A program made the position numbers and the translations under genes. The notes beneath the pieces are model-generated. The model was given only the letters and a program-made list of their open reading frames with translations, had not been told where the DNA came from and searched no databases. Positions 23,157 to 46,811 of a DNA stretch of 64,000 nt are shown one piece after another (within the stretch, counting starts at the first letter, position 1; each line of letters opens with the position of its first letter). Origin of the DNA: Theristus sp. LFF4_11 (Eukaryota; Nematoda; Chromadorea; Monhysterida; Xyalidae); NCBI GenBank assembly GCA_030248135.1, contig JASANC010005087.1, positions 147,989 to 211,988 of the forward strand, written 5' to 3'.

Positions 23157-23194
23157 GGCTTAGGATTAGGATTAGGTTTAGGATTAGGAACCTA
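23157..23194 (+). repeat. Interstitial telomere-like hexamer stretch
   Basis: The run reads ggcttaggattaggattagg then tttaggattaggaacc, about five TTAGGN-type units. It is short and imperfect, inside the repeat block rather than at a chromosome end. Confidence 0.5.
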
Positions 23195-24421
23195 CAACGA
23201 CTCATTACAAGCAACCTCAGATCAAAAATCAAAAAATCACTTTTAAGAATGTATACAAAACAAATTTTCTGGGGGGTGCACACCCCCACCCCACCCATGA
23301 GATTTTTTCGCTTAAATTTTGAAGGAAAAACGCTAAATTTTGCTGCAAAATCTTTGAAATTACAATGAAGAATGTCAAGTTATCATATATATAGCTTATA
23401 TTATGGACTTTAAAGACAAAAAAAATCATGATTTTTGAGCAAAAATTTATGATTTTTGGGTGGTCCGAGAAAATTTTTGAGGGTGTCACTGTTACTTAGG
23501 TCCATGTAGGGGGGGGTGGGTGGTGTGTCTGGCAAATTTCGAGGGGGGGGTGTGGATGGTCCAGTGTCAGGTTTTGGGGGGTGGGTGTCGCGTGACCCCC
23601 CATCCCCCCACGCGGAGGTCTCGGGTGCTCTGGGGGGGTGTACCCCCCCCCCCACCCCCCTCGTCTTCGGTACTGGTCATTTTCTGGAGAAATTGCTACG
23701 CATTTTCGGTATGATGACTTTATGATTTTTTGACTAGAGTTTCGTGGGGACTTTGCTTTTGAACTTGATGACAATTTCTACATTCAGATCAAAGATAGAG
23801 CAAAGTCCAGATACCGATAGAAGCTTCTGCAATTAGTTTCATGAGCTCGTTGATGCACTAAACAGCAACAACAGCAACTGGGGGTGGTATACCATCACCC
23901 CCTTTGGGTACTGCTCTTGATGCAAATAGTTTTTTTTATTTTTTCCCCGATTGACAACCGTTTTTGAGCGAAGAAAATCACAACAACGTTTTGACAAGAT
24001 TTTTTTATGTTGCCAGGAAAAGTTGATTGAGCAGCACACCCGTGTATCCACTTTTTTGAAATCACAAAAAACACGAAAACCCATATTTTAGGAACAATGA
24101 CGATTGACGATTATGGCCAGACATATTGTTGACATATTGTCCACTTGGCGAAAAACCAACACTGAGAAAAAATCAACAAGATAAAAAAACAACGACAACG
24201 TCGTGTTTTTTAAACATGTTGACCGAAACAAATGTGGTCAATAATTTTATTGGCCATGATGTTGAATTATTGTTCTCAATGTTGTTTCCAAACCAACTTC
24301 TTGCTTTTGATTTTGAGAACCGTGAAACAATACCATCATGGCTGAAACCAAAAAAGCAGCTGGCAACAAAACTAGGATTGTAACTCTTGTCATGAACATG
24401 ACAGCAGCTTTTGGACAAATG

Positions 24422-24683
24422 CCGTAAAGTCTTGCATATAAGGTTCCTCCCACTTATAAGACCCCCACCCAAAAGTGGGCGGAGTGTCACACGGCGGGAA
24501 ACCAAAAAATTCAAAATTTTGACTTGGTCGAAATCCCACCCCGTTTAAAAGGCCCGGACTTCCTAATCTTCGCTTTATAAGGCCTCCTCCCACTTATAAG
24601 GCTGTCACACAAAATTCCACTTTTTTCAGAAATTTTTGATTTTCAAATTTATATGAGGAGACCTTATATGCAAGACTTTACGG
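24422..24683. mobile_element. CCGTAAAG MITE, copy 1 (262 bp)
   Basis: The TIRs CCGTAAAGTCTTGCATATAA and TTATATGCAAGACTTTACGG are perfect inverted copies. The interior has ACTTATAAG motifs and GTGTCACACGGCGGGAAACC. A copy of identical length is at 32429-32690, where TA flanks both ends; a third, interrupted copy starts at 37769. Confidence 0.8.
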
Positions 24684-25079
24684 TATCTTAGATACCAGAA
24701 ATACGATGCATGTAAGTTTGAAAAGGGCATCCAATAAATAAAAATCTGAGAATGTTTTAAAATGCACGGTGCCGTCAATGTTGCAACAATAAAAGATTTG
24801 AGATCAACAAAATAGTCAACAGTGTATTGAGCTTCCAACGTTGGTCTTAGTGGGTGTTCAAAACTATGGACAGAAAAACTTCTGAAACGTTGCCACCAAA
24901 GTTACTATTGTACTAGTTTGCACGAAAATCGGAACACTTCCTCTGCCACAGTTGCTACAAAAACGGATGTGTCACGTGGCTCATTTTAGTGGAAACTCTA
25001 GCCGCAACATTTTCTGCTCAATCATTCCAGCAGACTGTTGACCATTTTTTGTTAATTCTTCCCACTCCTTGAGCTGACA

Positions 25080-36936
<11,857 letters not shown>

Positions 36937-37768
36937 TTTTTTGTCACTGATTGGTTGGATTTAATGCTGTCTTTTGTTAGCGGTGATCTTTGTTCTTAAA
37001 AGCGCTGGCTCCCGCTTCCGCCTCTTGCCCACACACACACACACGCTTTGGAATGCTAAAAGTTGGAAGTTTTTTGGATTTTTAAAACTTTGGAAAAAGA
37101 CCGTTTGAGTCAATCTTCCAAACGAACTTTTTCACTGGTCGATCATTTGCAATGGTGCGCTGTTTTATAAAACAGTTATGTTCATTGATTGGCCGCATTT
37201 CGTTGAAGTGCGCAGATTGGACTCTGCAACCAATTGTTGACCAATCAGCTTTACCAAAATTTGTTTTTTAACCTATGCAGTAACCCGCGTGAATATTCCA
37301 TTTCAAAACTGCAAAACGGTTTCAAAAATTTGTGAAAAGGAGTTTTAAAATGAAACGCACACCCACAACAAAGTGCAATATGTGCGCGATTCGGGGTGAT
37401 CTAATGCAAGACTTTGGTGACAAATTATGCGTGGAAAAACTGCGCTGTTTTTTTCTAGCAACAAAAACAAATAACAGTGAAGAGCTTTCTTTTCAAGTTT
37501 CCTATTATTACCTTTCAGAGAATGCAGGAATCACACTGATCTTCGGCACTGATAGGCATGGCAGTCTGTTGACTTCGTTGTGTGTTCAAAAACTTGGACA
37601 TGCACAGAAAACTGGTTTGTTTAACGCTTGCGCTATTCGTTGTTTCAAAGGTGCAAAACGGTCACGCCCAAATGGGATGCTTTATCATTTTTAGAAAATA
37701 GTTCTTCAATTTTCTTCCCGTTTGATTCGATGCGAGTTCCTTGAATAACAAAAAAATGAAAAGTAATA

Positions 37769-37950
37769 CCGTAAAGTCTTGCATATAAGGTTTCCCCCAC
37801 TTATAAGACCCCCATGCAAAAATGGGCGGAGTGTCACACGGCGGGAAACCAAAAAAATCAAAATTTTAACTTGGTCAAAATCCCACCACGTTTTTATAAG
37901 GCCCGGAATTCCTATTCTTCGCTTTATAAGACCTCCTCTCCGACTTTAAC
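37769..37950. mobile_element. CCGTAAAG MITE, copy 3, interrupted
   Basis: It starts CCGTAAAGTCTTGCATATAA and follows the family to about 37935 (TTATAAGACCTCCTC). The remaining third and right TIR are missing. A GC-rich foldback follows immediately. Confidence 0.7.
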
Positions 37951-38037
37951 GTTGAAGCGCGCTGACGCGCACTGAAGCGCGCTGTTTTTTTGCTTCGTGA
38001 ATGTGTAGCGAAGTGACGCGCGTCAGCGCGCTTCAAC
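37951..38037. repeat. Compact GC-rich foldback
   Basis: GTTGAAGCGCGCTGACGCGC pairs perfectly with GCGCGTCAGCGCGCTTCAAC. Between them is a second small hairpin (GCTTCGTGAATGTGTAGCGAAG). It lies at the break in a CCGTAAAG MITE, so it may be a nested insertion. Confidence 0.65.
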
Positions 38038-38617
38038 CTCCCTGAATGGCGCTTTTTATCCCCACAAAAAGCTGTTTTTTTTTGTCGTGGTATAATTTTC
38101 ATGAGCAGAAATCATGAAATCACAATATCTTTTGAAATCACTTGAAAACACAGAAAAAAAAACTATGGATTGAACTAATCAAACAAAGGTTTTTCAATGT
38201 TTTGGATCACCAACCAATTTACACCGCATCTCATAAAAACCATATTAAACAATTTCACAAAATTCAAATCAACCAAACGGTTAGCCACATCACACCAAAA
38301 AATAAAGTTACGCACACTTTAAAGAATCAACAGTTAACGTGCACAATTAACCAGAATAACAAAGATATCAAAACGAAACTGAACATCCAAAAATATACAT
38401 AAACTCAGCCAAAAAAACATCATTGGTGCATGACAAACAATAACTTGTTGCTGCAAAAAAAACAACCAATCCAGTGCTTCAACTTCAAAACAAACTCAAA
38501 ACCAGTCAGTTGGGCCGTGCCACCGCTGGCACACCAAAGCGAAAAAAAACGCCCGAACCAGGACCACTGGCTCTGTCTCCTAATCTCCGAAACTGGAATT
38601 CCTTGTGCACATGCCTG

Positions 38618-38660
38618 ACACTAACAATGTGTCGAATAAAATCAATCAATCAATCAGTCA
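38618..38660 (+). repeat. Second retroposon-like 3' end with an (ATCA)n tail
   Basis: CAATGTGTCGAATAAAATCA is followed by further TCAA repeats. The preceding 60 bp (AACTGGAATTCCTTGTGCAC) resemble AACTGGTGTTCCTG upstream of the tail at 30866. Confidence 0.5.
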
Positions 38661-38944
38661 GTCTCCATGTAAACAAAAAAATGGTCCGGGGTCACCATTC
38701 GGCCACGCGCTCTGATTAGGCCGTCTGTCCCGAACAGTTGTCCCATTCCCCGTATCCCCGCTCCACAAACTTTCCATCTTTCTCTATCTATCTCCCCAGA
38801 AGTTGTCAGAGCTGAACTTACCGACAATAAACGTGGCCCGGGTCTTTTACAGACAAATAGAGCACGCGCGGGCCGTTCGTTCGTTTATACCGAAAAGAAA
38901 TGTATCAAATTTATATTTCCCCGTTTGTCAGCAACAATATCACA

Positions 38945-41900
38945 TCACATTCTGCTCTTCTGCATACGCGCCATGATCTTCTCCAATTTCAACGCTTTAC
39001 CCATGTTGCCCTGGATCTTCAATTTTCCGGCCATGAATGCCGCGGTCGGCTTGAGTTTCCCGTTGAACATGCGCACGAAATCGTCCGCACTCAGCAGCAT
39101 CGTGCAGTCGGCCGGCCCGAGCGGGGAGTCGCCGTGTCCGCAACACGCCGCCGTACCCGCGCGCGCGCTCACGTGCCACGCGCCGGCGTCTGCATGCGTG
39201 CAAGCACACTAGTATTTTTGTTATGCAATGGTTTATGGGACGTGTTTCTGGATTTTACACAGCTTACAGAGAAAAAACAAGACAACAGACACGACAAGTT
39301 GCGCAATAAAATGAAAGGAACTGAATTGAATGATTTAAAAACTGATTTGAAAAAAACTGCTTGGTCCACTGTTGCTAATTGCAAAAACTGATTTTGAAAA
39401 AACCGCTTGGTCCGTTCATGCTGATTACAAACCAGTGCTGCTAATTCCAAGTTTTTTTGGTCATTCCATTACACATCTGAACAAGAAAACACGAAAACTG
39501 CAAACCAGTCCGCTCACACAGCACAGGCAACCAGCAGCCAGATCAGATCACGGGTGCTTCCTTTAGAGCGGGGGCGTACACGCTGCCTTCATTCCTCAAA
39601 AATCGATGACTCGACAAACAAACAAGCAACCCCATCGCGAAGCCCCAACGAACCTTTCAAATCGAACTTGTAGACGGCGTCCACAGCGCTCACCACTTCG
39701 TCATCAATCAGTGACTGCAGTTTCTCGAAGATCGCCGAAATCTCTTTCGCCGCCCCTGCAGCGCTCTTCGCTGCAGCCTGCGATTTGCCGCCGGCCACCG
39801 GCGAGGTCGTTTTTTCTCGACCCCCTCTGAACTTCGGCCTCGCCCCGTGATCGGCCATTCTGTGTGCCACTTCGTCTGGGCTGCCGGCAGACTCCAGGAA
39901 GAAGTCGGGCAGCAGTGGGTGACCTGCACAGGGTGATCTGGGATTAGCAAGCTGAAAACGACTTTCACATTGCGTTTTATTTTGTTCACTCTTGGGAATG
40001 GGAGTATTTTATTTGAAACACAGAAAATTTTCCAGTTTGAAGACGTTGCACTACTGCTCTGCATTCGTCAACATTTTGACAACTTGGAGTGTTACCAGCA
40101 AAAAGATGCCACACACGCCCGCCAACCTGGCTGCATTGCGTATTTGTCAAAGTCCGTCACACCAGCCTCTCGCAGCACTTCGTCGTCAATAAAAAAGTTC
40201 CCTGTGCAATCGGCAGAATCCCGCGACAGAATCACGTACGCGGCGTCGGCCTGGCCATAAAAAACCGGTTTTATCGCGGTGATAACGGTTTTTTTTCTGA
40301 CGACAGTGCACACAGTAATGGCGCACGTTCGAATGACATTTTTTCAGACCGATTCATAATGAGACCCACGTCAAAGGCACGTCTCCACACCTGTGCAATA
40401 ACACGATACGTGCCGTAGCCCGTGCCGTGCCGACCAACCGTAGTATTAACACGAGACCTCATGTGACGTCACGTGACGTGGCGTGCCGTAAACGCATACG
40501 CCAGTACATGAACAAATCAATACGTTGGAGCGCGCTCATCAACGCACGTTTGTGTGTTTCTGTCTCGACTGTTGTGCAACATTTCTGTGTTGTTGCAGCG
40601 TACACACGGTCTACAGAACAAAAAACTGCCCAGCATTATCGCCGGTTTCACAAATCAAACGGTATCATAAAAACGCCAGCAAGTGTCGTCGGGGTCAAAG
40701 CTACAGAACAAATTCATTTTTCAAAACAAAACGTTCACATCGGAGAAAGTTTTTAGTGTTTGAAGCCTTTTCACGAAGTCAAGTGATACAGTAGAATGGC
40801 AAGAGCTGCAAAACAAAGTACGGTAATTTTCGTACTTGGTCTCGACATGATTTTACTGCAATGAAAATCCGTATAAAACTCTCAAATTAATCACCATAAT
40901 GTCGACCGATCGACACTGCGGCTTGATTTCGTCGCCACCGCCAAGCATCGCCATTGCCGCTGTCCAAATTGCTGAAATAAAAAAGTGAATTATGATCGAG
41001 AAAAACGCAATTTCTGGTGGTAAAAAAATCCCGACCGGTTCGTGGCCAGAGCGCGTTCGCCGCAATCCGATCCGGCTTCAGCTCTTCGGCCATTCCAAGC
41101 ACGCACATCGACATGCCGTATTTCGCCATTGTGTACGCTGAAAACGAGACAGCAAACAAAATGAAATTTCCCTTTCCCTGGTTTTGCGACTCGAAGCATT
41201 TGCAGACTAGGAAAGGAAATCAATTTTGTTTAACCAATTTTGAATTGCCGCGTCAAGCATGAAACTGATTTCAAATCCATGCGCGCATTGAGTAGCGGAA
41301 CCAAAAAAAAACAAAAATAATAGCGCCAGTCAGCAAAATTATTGAATCAATTTGACAATAGAAGTTGTTTTTAAAAACTGATTATGATCAATGCTTTATT
41401 TATACCCGCAAACACTATAAAAGTTGGTGGTACGGCGAGAAACGCAAACAAAAAAAAACAATAAAACAAAAACTCTTGACCAACCAACATGGCCCGCAAA
41501 CCACTTCGGCGACATGTTCAACGGTGGACTGATGTTGAGAATGTGCGCGTTCTGCACGGCACTGCCCTTCATGTATGGAATGCACTTTTGGGAGCTGTAA
41601 ACACGAACAAAGGGCGGCAATTAGAAGTCCGCCAGCGCGGAAACGAGGTTCCTCTCTTCAGCACCGTTAAATAACTTTCACTAAATACGCATGAAACTTG
41701 CAACAGAACAACAACTAAAACCAAACTCACACCATATAAGTGCCCCTGAGATTGATGGAGTGCATCAGGTCGAAGCGTTTCATGGGCGTCTGCAGCGTGC
41801 CGGTCAGACTGATCGCGGAGGCGTTGTTGACGAGAAAGTCGATGTGGCCGAACTGCTTGACGGCCGATTCCACGGCCGACTGCACCTGTTGCTCCTCGCG

Positions 41901-43200
41901 AATGTCGACCACACACGGCAGACACTGGCCGCCGGCTGCTTCGACTGAACGATCATGCTTGTTTCACTTTGCTTTGTTCGGTTCGGCTTCGGTGAGAGCT
42001 TGAGCTTGACTGCTGTTCTTGTGCCCCCCTCCCCCCGAGGGGCCTGGGCTGGTCGTGTTAAGGCCCGTTTGTACCGGACGTAAGCAGACGTAGGTCAGAT
42101 ATGAGCGGTAGTGCGCAACAATGCCCTAGTCTGCGGCAACAACAACACTAGCAACAACAACACTAGCAACAACAACACTAGCAACAACAACACTAGCAAC
42201 AACAACACTAGCAACAACAACACTAGCAACAACAACACTAGCAACAACAACACTAGCAACAACAACACTAGCAACAACAACACTAGCAACAACAACACTA
42301 GCAACAACAACACTAGCAACAACAACACTAGCAACAACAACACTAGCAACAACAACACTAGCAACAACAACACTAGCAACAACGGAACGATTGCGTTTTT
42401 TTTATTTTGACTGTTGAGTTTTTTTTGGCGGGGGGGGGGGCGGTTGCTTTCTTCTCTTAAGTGCCACCGCCGCACACAACAGGACTAATGCTGCATTCAT
42501 GAAGCAATATTTAATGACCGCGTAGCTATGTTTCAACACAGCTACGAGTCAATAAATACTGCTTCATGAATGCGCCTCAACAGAAAAACTCGACAGAGAA
42601 CGTTGTATGAGAGCTTCTGATTTATGATCAATCAACGCACTAAAACCACACACTCTCTTTCGCGGCCGTGTAAATCGTGCCCGGCAGCTTTGGATTCACC
42701 TCGGCCGTTTTGGCGGCGATGACAATGTTGGCGCCATCTTTGGCGAGTTTAATGGCGATTGCCTTGCCAATGCCGCGGCTGCCGCCAGTGATGAACGCTG
42801 TCTTGCCGGCAAGTCTTCTGAAAGGACAGAAACAAGTGACCACAATTCAATCACATCAAAATTGTCTGGTCTGTAGCGCAGGTGTAGCAGTTCTGTCGAC
42901 CGGTCTGTAGGTGGAAAGTTCGAACCTCGCTGTGGACATGACACACACGTGAAGAAACTAGAACTGATGGTCTGCTCCCTCCTGAGCCAAGGGTATATTG
43001 GGCTCGAGACAACATCTGCCCGTTGCCGCTGGCGTTTGGTGCCTTTGGGTTTCCGATGGACAGTATCGAATCAAGCATTTCCGACAGAGCACTGCGCTGC
43101 GTATGCTTTCTGATCAGCGCATGTGCAAAGCTTTTTCAATTTCAATGGCAAAAAAAATGTTTTTTGTGTGAAGTAACAATTACCTGTTGTTCTCAGCCAT
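38945..43200 (-). CDS. HSDL2: Hydroxysteroid dehydrogenase-like protein 2 (SDR plus SCP2 domain)
   Basis: Nine exons splice in phase to 440 aa (human 418): 43200-43184, 42817-42654, 41944-41731, 41594-41485, 41137-41036, 40971-40895, 40250-40127, 39923-39654, 39189-38945. The short-chain dehydrogenase half has the cofactor motif TGGSRGIG at residues 16-23, then NNASAISLTGTL, the active-site serine in ILNISPPLN and the YxxxK pair in AYTMAKYGMSM. A linker rich in Ala/Lys/Gly leads to a C-terminal SCP2-like sterol carrier domain (LSADDFVRMFNGKLKPTAAF, KLKIQGNMGKALKLEKIM). It ends in SRM, a PTS1-like tripeptide, and human HSDL2 also carries a PTS1 (ARL), so peroxisomal location is likely. The family is linked to fatty-acid or lipid metabolism; the substrate is not settled. 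Exon 1 encodes only MAENN plus two bases and rests on good splice sites and phase. Position V in GHVAYTMAKYG is Cys in human. Confidence 0.95.
41945..42653. repeat. HSDL2 intron with a 15-bp minisatellite (42136-42385) and a MITE
   Basis: GCAACAACAACACTA is repeated 16 times without interruption from 42136 to 42375, plus a partial unit. The in-frame NNTSN and LLVLL readings are artefacts of the repeat. PIF/Harbinger MITE copy 4 follows. Confidence 0.9.
42489..42577. mobile_element. PIF/Harbinger-type MITE, copy 4 (HSDL2 intron)
   Basis: TGCTGCATTCATGAAGCA pairs with TGCTTCATGAATGCGCCT, flanked by TAA (42486-42488) and CAA (42578-42580, one mismatch). Confidence 0.8.
42872..43065 (+). repeat. 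SINE-like repeat in HSDL2 intron 1
   Basis: GTGTAGCAGTTCTGTCGACC may be a worn A-box region, and GTTCGAACC is a good B box 30 bp later. The downstream body (gagccaagggtatattgggc, tttgggtttccgatgg) matches 4909-4995. Family assignment is tentative. Confidence 0.45.
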
Positions 43201-46200
43201 GTTTTTCATTCAACTTCTTTTTCAACAGACATCAACAATAAACAGAGGGTGCCACGTGCCAAAAAAACGTACTTTTCAACACCTTTGCACAAAAGCGGAA
43301 CTGAAAAATCCAAAAAATTCTATAAAACAAAGCTTACCCCGTATTCAGCATTGCACAACGCTGCTGATAATACGAATAAAATAATCGACACAGCAGTGCG
43401 TTTGGAACTGGCAGTTGCTAGTTTTCGATCAACGGCTTTTTATCACAAAAAAATTCGCCTCGAAGAAACCTGCAGAATAAAAGTTTTTTTCGTTTACAGC
43501 CCAGACAGTTTACAGCACATTCTTGCAACACCGGTTGATTGGCTGCATATGAGTGGAATGCGCTGATTAGTCTCGTAAAAATGAGACACGCCCAATCAGT
43601 ACAACAGCACACATCCACGCTGTTTTCTGCAATTGAAGAAGCGCCACCAGTTCGCCTAACTGCAGTAAAAAAACCCGATTACATGCCATGATGTGACAAA
43701 ACTTTCTTGCTTTGCTAAAATAACATGCCCAGAGAAAGAATATTTGCATTGCAGTTTGGTTTTGTCAGGCGCGAAGTTTATGTTGGCCATCTGTCAAGGT
43801 CATTTGTTATTTATTATTTCTTGTTTTATCGGCATAAAACAGTGAGACGCGTGAACAATTACGGCCGTGCGTCAAGCCCACTGAGCGGCAAACCCGGACA
43901 CTCGTATGCGCAACTGAACAACTGCGAACTACAAGATCACATTTTGCAAATACGTCTCGCTTGACCAGTGGTGAAATCTCAAGACCACAATTTGTAATCG
44001 CTTCAAAAAACATCCGATTACACAAAATTTGTCCGCACGTTTTATTATTAGGTTGAGAACTCTTGCTGCACTACACACAACATCAGAACACACAATCAAA
44101 CGCAAACAAACAAAACACACGGCAGACACACAACTTGCTGAAAATTAATAGTACCTGCATCACTCGAAGCACTCAACAAACATCAAACACTCAGATTCCA
44201 AACTAAGTAAAGTTCTTGTCTGAAGTCCGTGCACACTGTTCAGCATCTGTTGTCGTCCCGGTGTAATGTGGCACGTGGTAAATCTGACGTCATATGGTGG
44301 TGAACATATTGCTGCAAATCTAGACAAAAAAACGCGTGTTCGTGTTTACCACATAACAGAAGATTCATTACGCTCCACAACACCGTGTTAACGATGCTGT
44401 CAAGAGAACGGCACGCACACACAGACACACTGGCATGTACAAGCCACGCTATTGCTACGTAGTGCGATGATGCGATTGTGTACGTGCCTGTGCGTTTGTT
44501 TGTGAATGTGCGTGCAAGCACAGGATTGAAATCAGGTGTGAAACAACAGTGCACCATCCTCAGACGAGCTCTTTACTTGCTTGGTCGATGGATAATGTCA
44601 AATTGCTACTCAGAAACAAATTCACCACAGAACAGACTGCGTGCGGCTGTGTGAGTGATGAATCATGACGTGTCGAATTACAATTGCAAGTACCATCAGA
44701 TAGACTGTACAAGTGACGATTTTGGACTGAGAACAGTTCAGGGAATCAATCAAACTAACTAAAACCAAAATTTTGAAAACCGCAACTTACTCACACTTAA
44801 TTTTGTAAAACATTGACAATGAAATTTAAAAAAAACAATGCATACAGAGCCATTGGGTAAACGTTCAGCCAAAAAAACAAGTATTTCAGGGGAATCAATC
44901 AATACAAACCAGTTCATTTTTCGCAATGCTAAAAAGAAAACCGAAGAAGCAGGCAGTTGGACAATCCAGTAATCGCATTGCTGCAAATATTTCAGAGGTT
45001 GGAATCTAAAAAACACTAAAAACATATACACAAAACGCAGATCAGACCAGACACAGCACAACCACAAAGCAAAAGGAAACAGGAATCATTGATTGATTGT
45101 AAAAAAGCTACTAGATTAAAAAACAAAAAAAAATTAAAATCTACATAATAATAAAAAAGCATGTCCATTAATGTTGATATTAATAAGCAGGTGCTATCGA
45201 GACAAGTAAAAAAATACGAAAACGAAAACCTGCAGAATCAACAGTTGTTTTTTTTCAAATCGCAGAAGTTCCCGACGCTGCCCAAAACTGTTGGAATCAA
45301 AGCTAACTGAACCAATGATAGTGTCAAGAATGAGAAAAAACTCTATCCATTCAGTCAGGCATTTGGAGTTAACCAGTGAGACCACACATACGCAAAATCA
45401 GTATCAGTAATGAGCTTTGAAAAACTATTCTAAAAGCAAACGTTTTGATTTGACCACCATTTTGATATTTTCCGCAGAAGCCTTGAAGCAAAAAAGTTGA
45501 CATTATGAGAACAGAAATGTCTCTATCATTTATCACCGCTGGCAAATTTGCACACAAAGAGCAGCAACAATAACACTAGAAAACTCGAAAGCAAAATGGT
45601 TTTTGGACGCTCAACTCGAGTCGAAATGTGACACTAAAGTGAACACGCACGCCCGCCAAACCCTGATCGAATAAAAAACAGGTTCATAGCTGGCAGTGTA
45701 CAAACAAAATTCGAACGCAAATTCAAATGTCTTAAGGCTGGTTCATACTGACGCATGCTGACGTACGTCAAAGGCACGTCTCCATGGACATGGAATGCTG
45801 AAACACGAGAGTGACGGGACACAACGCACCGTGCCGTGTAAGCATTTATGCGGCAGTACAAACGGGCCCATACATTCCAGTTCACAAAAGAAACACCATT
45901 CAACAACACAAAATGCAAAGACATCGTGTTCAATCAATCGATATTTCTGAATAATAAAAATGGGAGGACCATGAAACGCAAAAGTTGGGCGGAGCAAATC
46001 ACGAGACAACCAGCACCAGCCTCATAAATACGCAACAACGTGTTGCTAATGAAGACCCACTCATGTTGACGTACGGCGACAGACACGTTACAGAAATGGT
46101 GATCAGCTAAAAGGAACAACACTGGCACGTTATGCTTGCGTCAGCTGCGTATGAGGTATGAGACTATGAGGAGTTGTGCACGTGAAGTGAAGTTTAATGT

Positions 46201-46811
46201 GGAGCAAACACAAAACTACGAAACTGAAAGAAAAAGAAATGAGACGTTTACATGACATCACTTAACATGGACGAGACTTTGATTAAATATGATATGACGC
46301 AACATCACGTGAAGTGCTGTCTGTCGGTTAAGACTTTGACGTGACGGTTCCGTGTTTTCGTTAACATAAAATAAGATTTTTTACGTGAACTGAAATGACA
46401 CATTCTACGTTTACGCCAGCTGGCGTGCCGTGCCGTTCATACGTCAACATACAGCAGACCATCAAATTGACCTATAGCACCACCAAAGGCCAGCGCATGT
46501 GTGCTCATACTGACCATCGTTGGTATTATTTTTTGGGTTCTGCGACTCAATGCGTTTCCAGACGTAGAAAGAAAATTAGTTTCAATCTTTATGAAGCCAA
46601 ATATGGTCTGATAACTCAATACGGTCCAATTGATACGGCCCTCTTTCTGGGACTCGAACATGAAGCTGTTCACCAATCTCATACCATACGCGCATTGAGT
46701 CTCGGAGCCAAAATCAAAAATAATAGTATACAGTGAAAACACTGGACGTAAGGTGTGGTGCCACGCCGCAGCTGTGCACGTGCGTACGAACGAGCGCCAA
46801 CCAACGGCCGG
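43201..46811. other. Spacer between HSDL2 5' end and INCENP 3' end
   Basis: 3.6 kb with no exon I can support. It should contain the HSDL2 promoter (upstream of 43200) and the INCENP 3' UTR. Recognised repeats are a GTGCCGTGCC-family fragment at about 45730-45870 and a GACTCA-family MITE at about 46525-46726. The rest is AT-rich unique sequence. Confidence 0.45.
46525..46726. mobile_element. GACTCA-family MITE copy downstream of INCENP
   Basis: TTATTTTTTGGGTTCTGCGA...ACTCAATGCG at the left is mirrored by CGCGCATTGAGTCTCGGAGC and AAAATCAAAAATAATA at the right. Best-preserved copy of the family in the window. Confidence 0.7.

Larger units (their letters stand above)
17942..25079. other. Repeat-filled spacer between HNRNPL and the gamma-glutamyltransferase gene
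   Basis: About 7 kb with no supportable exon. It holds three copies of an A/T-tract element (18237-20640), element A2 (20118-20568), a 1-kb hAT-type element (20820-21853), a G-tract palindrome (21854-22980) with a partial third arm near 23265-23470, an interstitial telomere-like stretch (23157-23194) and a CCGTAAAG MITE (24422-24683). Long Gly/Pro-rich frames here come only from homopolymer G/C runs. Confidence 0.7.
36937..38944. other. Spacer between GGT 5' end and HSDL2 3' end
   Basis: No exon recognised. Contains a CCGTAAAG MITE copy starting at 37769 that is broken by a foldback at 37951-38037, AT-rich unique DNA, and a retroposon-like 3' end at 38618-38660. The GGT promoter should be near 36950-37100. 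Confidence 0.4.

Noticed and set aside
38142..38618. Lys/Asn/Thr-rich and Gln-rich frames on the + strand
   Set aside because: No domain, no splice logic; AT-rich composition and a retroposon-like end nearby explain them.
42095..42475. Frames with NNTSN or LLVLL repeats
   Set aside because: Products of the 15-bp minisatellite in an HSDL2 intron; the flanking HSDL2 exons splice across it.
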